Below are positions 32,418-45,371 of a DNA stretch of 64,000 nucleotides, in pieces; position 1 is the stretch's first letter; each line of letters begins with the position of its first letter. The stretch is from contig RPFO01000079.1 of NCBI GenBank assembly GCA_009746045.1, forward strand, positions 4,502,131 to 4,566,130. The letters run 5' to 3'. The DNA comes from Mesostigma viride. Its lineage: Eukaryota; Streptophyta; Mesostigmatophyceae; Mesostigmatales; Mesostigmataceae. Position numbers and translations under genes: made by a program. The notes under the pieces are model-generated. The model had not been told where the DNA came from and did not search any database. It was given only the letters and a program-made list of their open reading frames with translations.

Positions 32418-33528
32418 ATGGCGTCCAATAGAGGGGATTTTATTCTTAGTGGATTGTTGGACGAGGAGAAGGCGAGGTTGCTGGCGGAGAATGCGAAAGA
32501 GCAGAGGGAAGCAGCGGAAGCCGTGCGTGGAAGATGAGGTAACGGGATGGAGTGTGGGCCCTGGCTTCTGGTTATGAAATGATGGCGGTTGCAGGCCAGC
32601 CGTGCTCGCTGGTAATGGGTGCGTGGTGTTGAAATCCAAGTTCTGCGCGTATTCTGTTTTTTGGTCAATGATTGAAGGGATGTCGCCTTGTTTTATTTTT
32701 GTGCATCTGCGTCCCGTCGTGACTGCCTCGTCATGGACGCCCAGGGGTAGAAGTTCGAACGAGGGAATGATTTTTCAAACGCCTGGATATGTTATGATAG
32801 TACGAATAAATGGTAATGGGTAGAGGCGGCCAAAATTTTGTTGGAAGTGTGCCAACGCCGCACATACGACTTGAACAACCCTAGGTATCTTAGGAAAAGG
32901 AAACACGGATACGTCGGAGTGGAGGAAGAGGAAGACGATGACGATGGTGAAGACGGAGAGGTTTACAATGGAGGCCTTGAGAATGGGGAGACATTGAAGC
33001 AGGAGAGCAGGGTAGCGGTGAGTGGCCCGTCATGAATTACATTGTGGTTGCAGTTGTTAGCGAGGCGTGTTGATTGCTTCTTGCCGCGGGTAATCGCTAG
33101 CGTGCATAACCTTCTTTTTTCAACAGGTGTTCTGGTGCATTGACTGCCGCAAAGCAATTAATGGGACTGATTATGTGCCTATCATGCCGTTTGGGAATCA
33201 TACATTGCCAACATTTCGTGTTTAGAAGGCGCGCCTTCAGAAGCATATTCAGCACCGCACGAGCCAGGTGCTGAAGGCGTGCTTGGAGAGGAAGGGGTAT
33301 AAAGTGCGCATGACCGCATCGAAGAAGAAGAAGCAGCAGGAATCGGGCAAGACCATGATAACCGAGCCAGGATTGGCTTTCGTGCATGCAGTACATGGTG
33401 CGGCGCAGGCAGTGAATGCTGCATCGATTGCAGCGGTGCAGCCTGTGGCCATGGCGGTGCAGGGCGCGGGTCCTGAAGTGTGGGCGTTGGCGAAGCAGAT
33501 TCACGATGCTGTCATGGCCACGTTGTGA
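32418..33528 (+). CDS. BED-finger-like protein of the 11-kb element, copy 2
   Basis: Model: exon 1 32418-32522 (MASNRGDFILSG...), exon 2 32826-33017 (LLEVCQRRTYDLNNPRYLRK, then an acidic EEEEDDDDGED run), exon 3 33127-33174 (VFWCIDCRKAINGTDY), exon 4 33226-33528; about 215 residues in one phase. The intron after exon 2 is clear (GTGAGT ... TTTTTTCAACAG). The 51-nt intron 33175-33225 is inferred. It removes an in-frame TAG and joins CIDC to KARLQKHIQH, a Cys-x2-Cys ... His-x3-His spacing typical of BED or C2H2 fingers, which in transposon proteins bind element ends. Exon 4 has KKKKQQ, a nuclear-signal-like stretch, and an Ala/Val-rich tail. No catalytic domain is present, so the likely role is DNA binding rather than cleavage. 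Exon 1 to 2 joining is the least certain step. Confidence 0.45.
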
Positions 33529-34631
33529 AGCCAAGGAATGGGTGTTGGTTCCAGTCAGGTGCCTCGCCCGGAGGAAGCTTTTCTGCTGTAAGCAGAGGTG
33601 CGGCATCAAGCATTTGCAATCGCCATGAGAGCAGTGGAGATGTCAGCGGCATGAAGCATTTGCAATCGCCATGAGAGCAGTGGAGATGTCTGCGGCATTG
33701 GGAGATCTGCAGACAATTGCAGGAGGACATTGTGCGGTACGCTTGTAGGGTGTATGCTGTGTTGTTCCGCTCGCTAATGGACATGTGCCCCTGTAACCTC
33801 TTCCAGGCTAGTATCTGCTATCCACCTCTTCAGGCTTGAAAAGTAAATTGCTGTACGGTTCACAATTGGCATGGCTTGACATGCACGCGTCCTTGACTGT
33901 GGTCTGCATGGGTTTGGGGTTTAGCGGTTTACATCAGACTCTGCTGTGTATCTGCTTAATCAGCCGACGTGTCACATGGGGACAGCAACGGCGCTGGGAT
34001 GCAGCCCGGTGTGAATGCGAGTAAGGTACGCGCTGTCATGCATGGCGGATGGGGCGTGGAAGCCACGACCCACGTTTTTGTGTGTGCACGGGGGGCTAGG
34101 GGGCAAGTCGTTGTGTTGCTGCCATCCATATGGCCATGGATATGCGGGAAGCTTTCCCTGTACCCATACTTAATGATGCATGGACTGGTTGTGACAGCCA
34201 AGGGTTTAGCTGTCGTGGGTTTGCTGAGTGATCATGGCAGTCTGCTAGGCTGGTGCTAGAACAGCCATAGCGCGGTTACTGCTATGTCTTGCCCGTGCTA
34301 ACTGATGCTGCAGCCATGCGTGGAGCGCGAATCGTCCCGTGAGGAGAAGGAGGAGGCGGGGCCGGTGCACCCATGGGCAGGGCCGGAGAAGAAGGACGCG
34401 GAGCACCCAGTGTGGGAGAAGGAGAAGGCGGGGAAGCACTGAAGCTCCACCCCATGTCAGGCCTCTAGTATAGGTGCCAGTTAACTAAACCCATGCACGT
34501 GCAGGTTGTAGCTCAGAATGTATTTAAAATCATATGCCCCTTTTCAGGTATATGTGTAACAGTGACTCCCAACGGATATATGTTCCTAATTTATTAAATT
34601 CTTACTGAATAATTGTTGTCTTTATGAACCC
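33529..34631 (+). other. 11-kb element interior; possible Glu/Lys-rich exon
   Basis: Exon-like frame after CTGCAG at about 34313 (PCVERESSREEKEEAG ... EKEKAGKH) ends with a stop at about 34439. A 45-bp tandem repeat lies at 33605-33690. A retroposon-tail motif (CCCCTTTTCAGGTATATGTG, CTCCCAACGGATATATG) lies at 34536-34585. Confidence 0.35.
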
Positions 34632-34844
34632 ATGAAGAGCAAAGCCCGGTGGGGAGTACATGTAACGCATTACCACGAGAAGGGGTCCCCACACCGCATT
34701 TCTTCGCTCTCTGTTCCTATGCAGAACAAGAAGAGGTGGAAGACCAATGTCCCGGCTCACACGCCAGCCCATGTGGGTAAGCCCCCTCCCCCAAAGCGGA
34801 AGGGGCGCTTTGGGGAGAAGTGTAGTGAGGATTTTGTAGACTAG
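34632..34844 (+). CDS. small basic ORF in the 11-kb element, copy 2
   Basis: Identical to 25249-25461. Its start follows the retroposon-tail motif, so part of it may be captured sequence. Confidence 0.3.
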   Translation: MKSKARWGVHVTHYHEKGSPHRISSLSVPMQNKKRWKTNVPAHTPAHVGKPPPPKRKGRFGEKCSEDFVD

Positions 34845-34984
34845 ATAGCTTAGAGTTAGCTTATTTCGATGTCGCGGCTTGACCCACCTCTACCCATTCA
34901 GCAAGGAATATGCATGTGCTGCATGATCTCCCAACGGAGGCATGTTATAATTTTATTTGATTCTTTAATGTAGTGTCTTGGGGC

Positions 34985-35095
34985 ATGATGCAGATGAGAT
35001 TTGTAACTTCCGTGTAATTATGTTTCTAAAGAGATTAGCATAGTACTCTAAACATGCCCATGCGCATGACACGCAAGTACTAACTTACTTACACC
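34985..35095 (+). repeat. LINE 3' end with (ACTT)n-type tail
   Basis: Matches 5490-5612: AGATTAGCATAGTACTC, GCGCATGACACGCAAGTACT and then TTACTTAC. The same fragment sits mirrored in copy 1, so it was inside the 11-kb element before the two copies separated. Confidence 0.6.
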
Positions 35096-35303
35096 AGACC
35101 TGGCAATAAACAAGCATTGATGGGATGGACCCAGCGATACATAATGGGCGTGCATGCGTAAAAAATATACACTATGCATGGCCCAATGGGCATGCATTCA
35201 AATAATTACAAATGAAGGCCGCCATGAGAGCACTGAAGCTAAACCAGACCGGGCCACAATTAACCCTCCAGCACCAAAGTTCCACTGCATCATGTAAGAC
35301 AAG

Positions 35304-36179
35304 CCATCCATCCATCCATCCATCCATCCATCCATCCATCCATCCATCCATCCATCCATCCATCCATCCATCCATCCATCCATCCATCCATCCATCCATC
35401 CATCCATCCATCCATCCATCCATCCATCCATCCATCCATCCATCCATCCATCCATCCATCCATCCATCCATCCATCCATCCATCCATCCATCCATCCATC
35501 CATCCATCCATCCATCCATCCATCCATCCATCCATCCATCCATCCATCCATCCATCCATCCATCCATCCATCCATCCATCCATCCATCCATCCATCCATC
35601 CATCCATCCATCCATCCATCCATCCATCCATCCATCCATCCATCCATCCATCCATCCATCCATCCATCCATCCATCCATCCATCCATCCATCCATCCATC
35701 CATCCATCCATCCATCCATCCATCCATCCATCCATCCATCCATCCATCCATCCATCCATCCATCCATCCATCCATCCATCCATCCATCCATCCATCCATC
35801 CATCCATCCATCCATCCATCCATCCATCCATCCATCCATCCATCCATCCATCCATCCATCCATCCATCCATCCATCCATCCATCCATCCATCCATCCATC
35901 CATCCATCCATCCATCCATCCATCCATCCATCCATCCATCCATCCATCCATCCATCCATCCATCCATCCATCCATCCATCCATCCATCCATCCATCCATC
36001 CATCCATCCATCCATCCATCCATCCATCCATCCATCCATCCATCCATCCATCCATCCATCCATCCATCCATCCATCCATCCATCCATCCATCCATCCATC
36101 CATCCATCCATCCATCCATCCATCCATCCATCCATCCATCCATCCATCCATCCATCCATCCATCCATCCATCCATCCAT
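35304..36179 (+). repeat. (CCAT)n array, about 876 bp
   Basis: Mirror of the 1155-bp ATGG array of copy 1, shorter by about 280 bp. No coding meaning. Confidence 0.98.
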
Positions 36180-36180
36180 T

Positions 36181-36484
36181 GATCGGGGTATAGTCCTAGT
36201 ACAGCCATGCTACGTCCTGGCTATGATGAGATTACTTGCCCACGCTCCTAGTGTTATGCCATGCTCACATGGGTCTTATTGCACCCACAGATTGCCGGAT
36301 CGTTAGCGTGTCCGTTTAGCTAGCGTTCCCGAATGCAGCTGTGGCATGCCTTAGGCATGAAGGAGACTGGGGGTCTCTGCCCTTTCTCCTGTTGTGCACA
36401 CACAGGGATTAAAAGCACTTCGGTGCTCCGTGACTCCCCAACAGGAGCACGTGTTTAATTAATTAATTAATTAATTAATTAATC
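36181..36484 (+). repeat. 3' end of (TTAA)n-tailed retroposon, copy 2
   Basis: Mirror of 23326-23629, with the double hairpin at 36414-36450 and the TTAA-rich tail after it. Confidence 0.8.
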
Positions 36485-36702
36485 GGGGTTAGCTAATGCT
36501 CCTTGACTCCCTAATGGGGGCATGAGTTTAATAAATGAATTAAGTAGTTAGTTAATTAATCAGGTTGATTCAGATGAGGTCTGTGCTGGTTCCTTGTGGA
36601 CTGGCCAGCCAGGGAGATATCTTCTTACATGGTCAGGCCCTTGCCGACCATGTAAGAACCTGTTAGGCGACGCAGTGGCCAACATTGGACATACCGCCAT
36701 AT

Positions 36703-36982
36703 TCTGATCAGACACTCCGCAAAGGTGAAAACCTTTGCGTTCAGTGCCAGGCCGCGGAAAACGCGGAAAACGCGATCTGCAAATGAATCCGACCGGAATC
36801 GAACTGGGGACCTCTCGCACCAATTTTGCTGACTATAGGACGGACGTCTCCGGTTACCACATGTGGCATCGCCAACTTACACCTACAGTCATCCGCAAAA
36901 GTTCTCCTGTCCGGGGAGTGATGCAAGCCTTTCGGATTTGGTACTAGATAAATCACTCGAGATCTGTGTGTAGGAGTACTAC
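36703..36982 (-). mobile_element. tRNA-derived SINE, copy 2, with 10-bp duplication
   Basis: 280 bp present only in the second 11-kb element. ACCGCCATAT flanks it at 36693-36702 and 36983-36992, and occurs once at the empty site in copy 1 (23107-23116, complement). On the minus strand it contains AGTTCGATTCC (B box) and the A-box-like TATAGTCAGCAAAATTGG. Its family member is 3428-3705. Confidence 0.85.
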
Positions 36983-37239
36983 ACCGCCATATGTTTGTCT
37001 CCGCGATATGATTTTAGCTGACATGCAGAGCACAGACACTGTTGGCGTCATCCGCTCAACCCCTCTTATTCATACATGGGACCTCGGATATGTAGGATTA
37101 GTAGCGTTGCCCAGGCGGACATTGTCAAAGACTACGACCCCCCAGTTGTGGGTCCTAGGAAATTTAACAAGCATGATTGTCTCCTTGTTGATAGGCATTA
37201 ATTCATCCTTGATGATAGGCATTGCTTGCGTGCAAGATT

Positions 37240-37944
37240 AGCTCGAGGCCCATATTTTAGACTACTAGCTGAGCTCTGGACATACATGTAGTTATTGACG
37301 TCTTGACGGATATTGACGTCTTGGGGGACTTCCACTATATCTTCTTTGGGGAATTCAGAGATCCCGGTCCCCCAACATGGACATGAGACTAATTAAAATC
37401 AATTAATCAATGTCATGAATAGAGCGCGTTCATGACGTTCAGTCATGAACAGAGCCCTAACCTTAAACACATAAGAAAACAATTATGGCGGACCATGTGA
37501 CCAATGTAAGAAGCTTAGCCCCCAAACATATTGTTGTCTCACGTAATGAATCACTTGCTGATCAACAAATCGATGGTTATCTCATAGGCACAATGTACCT
37601 CTGACCATCATTGCTGGCCCATGCATGCATGCACCAATGGCAGCCTACATGACACATACATCGCTTATTTGCCATGTAAAAAATGCGACAAAGTGTCCAT
37701 ATAGGTACTCATAGATTAGCACAAATTCCTTAGCACGATGTGGACAACTTTACTTAACGGTGAAAGCCTGTCTCGCCCTTATTGCCTTGAGGGTTCCCGG
37801 CGATAGGTCCTGTCTGTTGGTCGACATTTTTCTTTTGAAGCTGGCCATCGTCGGTAGGTATGAATGATCTCGATGCTAGCAATTACGATGATGATACCCG
37901 AGGTAGTCTATACCTAGGATCGAGAGCTTCTTCTTGTATGGCAA
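37240..37944. other. 11-kb element interior without clear gene
   Basis: Mirror of 22151-22890. No coding signal seen. Confidence 0.4.
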
Positions 37945-38670
37945 TGCCGGCAGTTAACTATTACTCCGAATAAAGAGTTAAGAGGTTGGCCCTCGGCAGT
38001 CGGCATGGCGATCACGGAGCGATGACGGGGCGATGACGGGGCGATGACGGGGCGTTGACGCGCGTGATGAATAGGATCTGTTTGACAGGCGGCGGCTATT
38101 GGTAATATAGATTGTTGATTAAGAGAAGAGTTTAGATGTTGGCCCGTGGGCGATGACGGTGACGGCGTCACCGTCATCGCCCTCGACGGGCGTCATGAAT
38201 ACGACCTTTTTGATATGCGGCGGCTATTGGTAATATAGGTCGTTGACTACTACTCCGAATACAAATGTAAAGAGTTAAGAGGTTGGCCCTCGGCTGGCTC
38301 GGCATGGCGATCACGGGGCGATGACGGGGCGATGACGGGGCGTTGACGCGCGTGATGAATAGGATCTGTTTGATAGGCGGCGGCTATTGGTAATATAGAT
38401 TGTTGATTAAGAGAAGAGTTTAGATGTTGGCCCGTCGAGGGCGATGACGGTGACGACCGTCACCGTCATCGCCCTCGACGGGCCCGATGAAAAACCGATG
38501 TTTGATATGCGGCAGCTATTGGTAGTATAGGTCGTTGACTATCACTCCGAATAAACAGTTAACAGGTTAAGGCCCTCGGCCGGGCGATGACGGGGCGATG
38601 ACGGGGCGTTGACGCTCGTGATGAATAGGACCTGTTTAATAGGCGGCGGCTATCGCTAATATATAGGTCG
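37945..38670. repeat. tandem block with long perfect palindromes, copy 2
   Basis: Mirror of 21370-22150. 38430-38483 is a perfect 26-bp-arm inverted repeat around AC; its stem is unchanged from copy 1. Confidence 0.85.
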
Positions 38671-38689
38671 GATATTTGTGTAGCACCCC

Positions 38690-39035
38690 CCTCCTTCCCA
38701 CGGCAGGTACGCAGCGACTCGCTGTTGTGCTGGCTGCAGTTGTGTACCACCTGTACGGTTTTTGTGTACCACCTCCCTCCTTCCCACGGCAGGTACGCAG
38801 CGACTCGCTGTTGTGCTGGCTGCAGTTGTGTACCACCTGTACGGTATTTGTGTACCACCCCCTCCTTCCCACGGCAGGTACGCAGCGACTCGCTGTTGTG
38901 CTGGCTGCAGTTGTGTACCACCTGTACGGTACTTGTGTACCACCCCCTCCTTCCCACGGCAGGTACGCAGCGCCCGGCTGTTGTCCTGGCTGCAGTTGTG
39001 TACCACCTGTACGGTATTTGTGTACCACCACCCTC
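38690..39035 (-). repeat. 86-bp VNTR, four units
   Basis: Same unit as 20925-21365, one unit fewer, with a unit variant (TACGGTACTTG) not seen in copy 1. Confidence 0.9.
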
Positions 39036-40032
39036 CATGGCCCATGCAGCCCGGCCCGGCATCGTGCCGTCGCCGACCCGACAACGTTTTCTCGAACAAC
39101 ACGAATTTGAATTTTAGGGACTGGAGCGGCTGGCACGCTAGCGGCACGACCAACGGAACAAGAGAACCGAGAAACTGTGGCCGCCAGGAGGAGAAAGGTT
39201 TCAAGGCGCATGCGTTTGAGGCTAGCCAGAACCGAATGCGAGGTTTTACTTTATCAAACCGATGTATATCAATGTGGCCAGAATTCTTTTCCAGTTGCGG
39301 GGTCGTGTGTCGCCAATTTGTTGTTGGGCCGGGCACTTTAATCGTGATTGCAAGAAGTCAGTTCACGACGCCGTTAGCGTGGCATTTATGTACAGCAATT
39401 CATCGTTCGGCTTCTTTATCCTATCGGCAACTCCTCACGACGTGTGAGCGTGAGTCGGTTGTCGTGTGAATGGACACTTTCTGGGAAAGTAAGTCACTAG
39501 AGTGCCAATTTCACCGATCGCAAAACATTTACCCAGTTTGGGCAGATAGACCTGGCTAAATACGAGGGCGAGCGGAAGTAATTGTTGATGCATAGCCATC
39601 TGCTTCCTGCGCTTTGTAATTGTAATGAGTTGTTCGCAAATTGGCGTCTCTAGCGGTTACTCCTCTGTGCACAGCTGGCGACCAAGAAGACTTCATTGGC
39701 AGCCGGACTGCGGATGCGCGTCGTTGGAATATTAGCAACGTTAACATGTTTGCTGCGTTTTTTGTGAAGCTTGTCTAGCCGACTGCATTTGGGAGACTTG
39801 GCAAGGTTGCCTCCAATCGTTGAAGTCACAACCTGGGTGTCAATTCACGTTTACTAGCCACGGTCATAGTAACATTCTAATGGCATTTGTCCCAGTTTCA
39901 ACATGGGTTTTCACTCTGATCTGATGGAGTGAAGGGCCTAGCTCCGTGGTTTTGTGTCATTGTAGCAGTTTAGTCGCCTGCTAACGTAGTGAATCTTCCA
40001 TCCCACCTCTCCCACCCCCACCCGCACTTCTC

Positions 40033-40169
<137 letters not shown>

Positions 40170-40891
40170 TCCCACCCCCGCTCTCTTGTCCCTCCCGCAC
40201 CCCTCCTCTCTCTTTCCCTTTTCCTTGGCTGTTGAGAAGGACTGGGGTGAAAACTCCAGACCGTTGGTGGCTGCCTTCAAGCAGGAAGTTTCAAGGATCA
40301 ACAAGTTTTTGTGAGCTGTCTGATATGGTCACTGCTGCGACAAAGGTGAGTTATCTTGTTTTTCATGTAATTTTTTTGCTGTAGCTAGGTAAGCCGGCCA
40401 TTTTGTACTCCCCTTTCTTTTGCTCTCACGATTTATTCTTGTTGTGGTTTATATGGTCCCGTTAAGTGGCATGCATTATCATTATCCACATTAGTGTGAG
40501 AAACCATCCGCAGTGTTGTAGCTTGCATCTATAACAACAGTTTTTGCTGCCGCCGCCACTGCTATTACCAACATTAAGTCATTCTTGCTTTCTAAGCACT
40601 CTTTTTCCTCTTAGGCTGTTGGTTGGGATACCAGCCACCCTTGCACGCATAAATTCAAGCACCGGGTGCATGTGAAAACACAACCAAGGCAAGAATGTCC
40701 CCCTCTCGCAATATCCCACCCACGCAACGCACCCAATGCAGCAAGAATGGGACCACCTTGTTGCCATGAGCTCTAGCACCGTTGCCACCCCTAGCTTTCT
40801 ACTGTTCCCGTCCATCCTTATTTACACTGGCTGCTTTGCTTGCATTTCTGGCTCAGTGCCAGTTTGCACTTGCTAGCTTGCTAAGACAATA

Positions 40892-41191
40892 ATGCAGCTT
40901 GCAAACGGCAAGGGCAAGCACCCGGGTAAGAGCAAAGGCAACCGCACGAGCAAAGGAAAGGGAAACTGGAAGAGCAAGCACAAGGCCAAGGAAAGGACAA
41001 AGGCACTTGTGCTTGCCAAAAGGGCAGGCTCAAGGGAAATGACAAGGGCAAGGGCAGGGGCAGGCACAAGGGAAGCGGATAAGGGCAAGGGCAGGCGCAA
41101 GGGAAAGAGATTAGGACAAGTCAAGCACGAGGGAACGGACAAGGGCAAGGGCAGGCACAAGGGAAAAGATGAAGACAAGGGCAGGCACTAG
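40892..41191 (+). CDS. Lys/Gly-rich basic repeat ORF, copy 2
   Basis: Mirror and same length as 18792-19091. It shares the coding strand of the BED-finger gene. Low-complexity and doubtful as a protein. Confidence 0.3.
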   Translation: MQLANGKGKHPGKSKGNRTSKGKGNWKSKHKAKERTKALVLAKRAGSREMTRARAGAGTREADKGKGRRKGKRLGQVKHEGTDKGKGRHKGKDEDKGRH

Positions 41192-42418
41192 GGAAAGGAT
41201 GAGGGCAACGGCAAACACTGGGGATCAAAGGATAGGGGCAAGGGCAGATGCTAGGGTAACAGTTAGGGCAAAGGCAGGCACAAGAGAAGAATAAGGGGCC
41301 GTGAAGTATAAGTGGAAATGCGGGTGGCGACATGGGGTTCGATCGGGCCTGCTGATGCAAATGCAGATTTCAACTGCAGTGACAAACACAAGCGTAGACA
41401 TAGGCAACGACAAATTCCTTGCATGCGTGCCTTGCTCTTCACCGGCTGGCTCGTTTGCTAGTTGTCTAACAGTTTCTACCGATAAACATCACTTGCCATT
41501 GTAAGGTCTGCCTTGCTGCCGTGCTAGTGGGTAGCTGGGTGATCGTGCTTGTTCCTTGTCAAGGGAGGGATGCATGTGGAGTAGGTGGGTGGGTGTGCTT
41601 GTTCCTTGCCAAGGAAGGGATGCACAAAGGTTAGATAGGTGCACGTGCTTGTTTCTTGTCAAGGGAGGGACGCACAAAGGGTAGGTGGGGGCACATGGTT
41701 GTGCCTCGTCAAGGGCGGGATGCACGAAGGGTAGGTGGGGGCATGTGGTTGGTCCTTGTCTTTTCACCGCCCAAGCGATGGCGATGTAGCATGCATTATA
41801 CATTTATTCGTGCATTAAAAATCACTTTCCTTACAAGCGGCCTTAGCCGACTCCATCTGCCGTTGCCATTTCTCCGTATTGCATTGTCCGGACACGGTTT
41901 TTGTGTCGCAGGTCTTCCCCCGTAAAGGCACAAGCTGCCTGCGCGCGGAATTATGTGCAGACACCTCGGTTTCCAACACGACGGCTTCCCGCACATATCG
42001 AGCTCTGGATGTACAACATCTTCCCCCGGCGCACTTGCTCCCGGATGGAGCTTCTGTGCGGTGCCGACATCCCCGGAGCTGTCCTAAGCACCGCATGGAA
42101 ACAGTATTTCAAGCCACGAAGAGAAGCCACGAATTTGATATTGACTTGATATTGTCGTCAGAAGACTTGATATGCTATTTTCTGTGAAGGCGTTGGATTT
42201 TTGTGCATGACATGTAATCCTGCATTTAATAATGAAATTTTTTATGAAATAGGAACTCGTCTTGCATGAGCCTTGCTGCAAATGCCATTCATTTTTTTCC
42301 CCCGGGTAAATGGGTGTTAGGGGTTAGGTTGACCGAAATGATAAGTGAAATCAAAGTGAAATTCTGATAAGTGACATGCGTACTGCAATTCAGAACGACA
42401 TAGCGGCATGATTGTAGT

Positions 42419-43392
42419 CAGTGTTTTTTTTAAGGTTTTCGTTACTAGTGGCGCTAGGCCACTTGTGGCGTTTCGAACTATGAAAACTTCAGTTTACTCG
42501 GCCAATGTGTGGCTTTAAGCCAATTAAAATTGGGCTTGGCACGGCCACGTGTGGCGGGCTGGCTTTTTGGTGCAGCAAATGACCCTACCGGCAGCGGGGT
42601 CAGCGCGGCGCGGCGCCGTACTGGCATTCCAAGTTCAAAGTAGTTCAGAACAGTATGTTTAATTATCTTAAGTTCAAACTAGTAGAATTTATTAGAATCA
42701 TTCACGCCTTAAGTTGGGTTCACGCCTGAAGTTGGGTTGACCAAAAACCTCGAACCCAACTTAAGGCGTGAATGCCTGTACACAAGGCGGGCGAGCGTCT
42801 CCGTCTCAGGCATCGGCGCCGGGCGTACTTGGTAAATTAACAACAACGATTACCACTACAGCCACTGCTTAACAAAACGATTACTGAAGTGCCGAAAGTC
42901 GAAACACATAGTCAATGCAATGCAGTACAGTACTGTATGGCTGGCGAGTGACTGGAACTGAGGCGCCAGCCGCCAGGCCGCCAGCCAGCTGAAGCCAGAA
43001 AATGCACACAAGCTGCAGTCTGCACAGTGCACTCTGGTCTCTGGCAGCGGGCCACTTGCCACTTGGCACTTGGCCGGGCTCTACGTACATGCACTATGCA
43101 GTCAGTAAGTCAGTCAGTCATAGTAATACTCATAGTAGTTCTAGTACTAGGGAGGCTTGTGGCGGAACGCCGGCCGGAAGACCGGCTGACACCGCCAATT
43201 GTGGCGTAGCCTGTACTAGAGTGAACTTCAGGCACGGCCACCCTGTGGCGAAACGAAACTACAAAGTAGAACAGCACGGCCAAATTGTGGCTTCTTGGGT
43301 GCCCTGTCCAAGTGGGTGGCACCGCCACATTTTGCCAAAAAAAGTGCCACACCGCCACATTTGGCGGTGTATCGCCACTAAAAAAAACACTG
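42419..43392. mobile_element. 974-bp non-autonomous hAT-type element
   Basis: Present only in copy 2. Eight-base duplications ATTGTAGT (42411-42418 and 43393-43400) flank it; copy 1 has the single site at 17565-17572 (complement). Terminal repeats CAGTGTTTTTTTTA are 14 bp and perfect. An 8-bp duplication and CAGTG ends are hAT hallmarks. The subterminal regions hold many GCCAC/GTGGC motifs in both orientations. No transposase frame; the short frames inside are unremarkable. Confidence 0.85.
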
Positions 43393-43439
43393 ATTGTAGT
43401 ACCGGTAGTGTACGCGAGAAGCATACGACGTCGTAACCT

Positions 43440-43600
43440 ACGGGACCGAGTACCGGGATCGTAAATTACCAACTCGTAAATTACTACCTCGCAAATTACT
43501 ACCTCGTACCTTACTACCTCGTAAATTACTACCTCGTACATTACTACCTCGTACATTACTACCTCGTAAATTACTACCTCGTAAATTACTACCTCGTAAA
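43440..43600. repeat. subterminal 15-bp repeats, copy 2
   Basis: Mirror of 17328-17510 (TTACTACCTCGTAAA units). Confidence 0.85.
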
Positions 43601-43753
43601 TTACGACGTCGGATCTTACCTCGGATCTAACTCGTAGCTTACGAGAAAGATCCGAACTCGTATGCAAACGGTAAGAGTAAAAGCGGAGTAACTTACCACC
43701 TCGTAATTTACGCCTCGGATGCTTTTTACCACCCTCGGACGAAAAGTATAGTG

Positions 43754-45047
43754 TAGCTGCCACCATTGGTTTATTTGAGGTTTCCCTTGATATGATGATG
43801 TGAAAAGACTGCAATGTGCTGAGCCAACCATGGTTGACATGGTTGACTGCATGCAAGCTTTGTATGCCATGATCTCCTTGGTTCCTTGCCCTCCATAGTT
43901 CCAGTTTGTTGCCCATCTCAGGTAGGGCAGTGAAGGAGTTGTTGCTGTGTTGATTAGCTTGGTTGGCATAAACCTTACACTCTAACCTGGGAGAAACATA
44001 GAAAATGCTGGTTAGGCATTTTAGTGCCATCATCATTATTGCTATTCACATGCTTATATGTCTGGCCATGCTCAAGGGACGGTGAAGGTGTATGAGGTGT
44101 GTGGCCACCCCTTTGTACTTCATAACATATTCAGCATGTATTTGATGCATGTTGGATGGCATGTAAAGTGTAATTGTGTTAACTTGGTTACTGAGTGGTC
44201 CTTCACTTAGCGCCTGTCAGGTGGTCGTCTAGGAAACCCATCAGTGCGTGTCACAGTGACCCCAAACCTTGAGCATGTGTCGTCATCAGTGTGCAAAAGT
44301 TATTTATATGTGCTTTTGGTCATAGATTTGCTGAGTTCTAATCATGAAGTTTACAAGGTAACCTTGGGTTGACTAATGTGTATGCTCTCTTGGCATGTAT
44401 GCCTAACGATCGTGTTGCTACGCTTGGGCTGGCAAGGTTGGCCATGCCGAGGGCAGGTGAGGGCAGATGAGGTGCCTAGCTGTTTGCTTATGTATTGTGA
44501 TCGAGTAGGGCATGCTTTCAGGCTTTTTGGATGGAAAACATCATGCCTAACTGGCCTTGTACAAAGAAAAACCTCCTTTAGTAGCTTATGTTCAGGTTTT
44601 AGCACGTTTAACTTTATAACTTGAGCTAGACTTGTCGGAATGACCTGGGACTTGGAAGACAGTTGTCCCCCTGTTAGACGGATTTTCGCTGCAGAAAAAA
44701 GTATTTTTTTGACGTGTTTATAAAAAGTTATTCCCAATGTCCGGTAAAAAAAGGGTCGTTTTGCGGGGAAATTAATAACTGTTCGAGGTTTTGCCCTTTC
44801 CATGATGTAAATAGCTCAGCAAGCTACAAACTCAGGGAACTAAAAACGCTGCAGGCAGTTTTGCAAATAAATGTGTGCATTGGCTGGGGCATACCCAGCC
44901 CTAATTAGCGTCTTTTGCTATTTGTAGCGCATTATTGGTGTATATATGGGGGTAGTACCCCCAACAAGTGCATGGACAACTCACTAGAGATGTTATTTAG
45001 TGCCCCCAATCATAACTTAGCGTTGTGCAAATGAATTTCAAGTGATA
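43754..45047. other. unique sequence, no gene recognised
   Basis: Right flank of the second 11-kb element. Short frames (44351-44803 minus, 150 codons) have no recognisable motif. Confidence 0.4.
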
Positions 45048-45371
45048 TTAGCATAGGTCAATTTTTAAGGGTTTTGGGGTGCCACCTCCCCTTAATGCGT
45101 GGAAAACCCTACATTCAGGACCTGTCGGAGCATCTTGTATACCTTGCCGTTCAGCTGGGTGACCAGCTTGTTGATCTGTGAGCGCCCGTGCCTCGGCGCC
45201 GTAGGTGAGCACCGTGAGGACCAGGACCAGTCCACCTGACCAGAGCACGCGCTTGCGGTCCTCGCCCAGGTCCTTCGAGTGCCAGTAGGTGTTGAGCGAG
45301 CGGAGCCTGGCCCAGGCCAGGCGGATGCGGGAGTTAACGCCAAGCGCATTGGCGTGATCCTGATTCGGCAT
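45048..45371 (-). pseudogene. LINE ORF2 C-terminal fragment
   Basis: Minus-strand frame with LGVNSRIRLAWARLRSL, HSKDLGEDRKRVLWSG and LTVLTYGAEARALT, the layout of the region after the reverse transcriptase palm in non-LTR elements. 5'-truncated: its start abuts the (TTAA)n tail of the next retroposon at 45372. Confidence 0.65.

Noticed and set aside
33223-33225. In-frame TAG in the BED-finger gene as evidence for a reassigned stop codon
   Set aside because: A 51-nt intron ending in TTTAG explains it and gives better zinc-finger spacing; no other gene here needs TAG as a sense codon.
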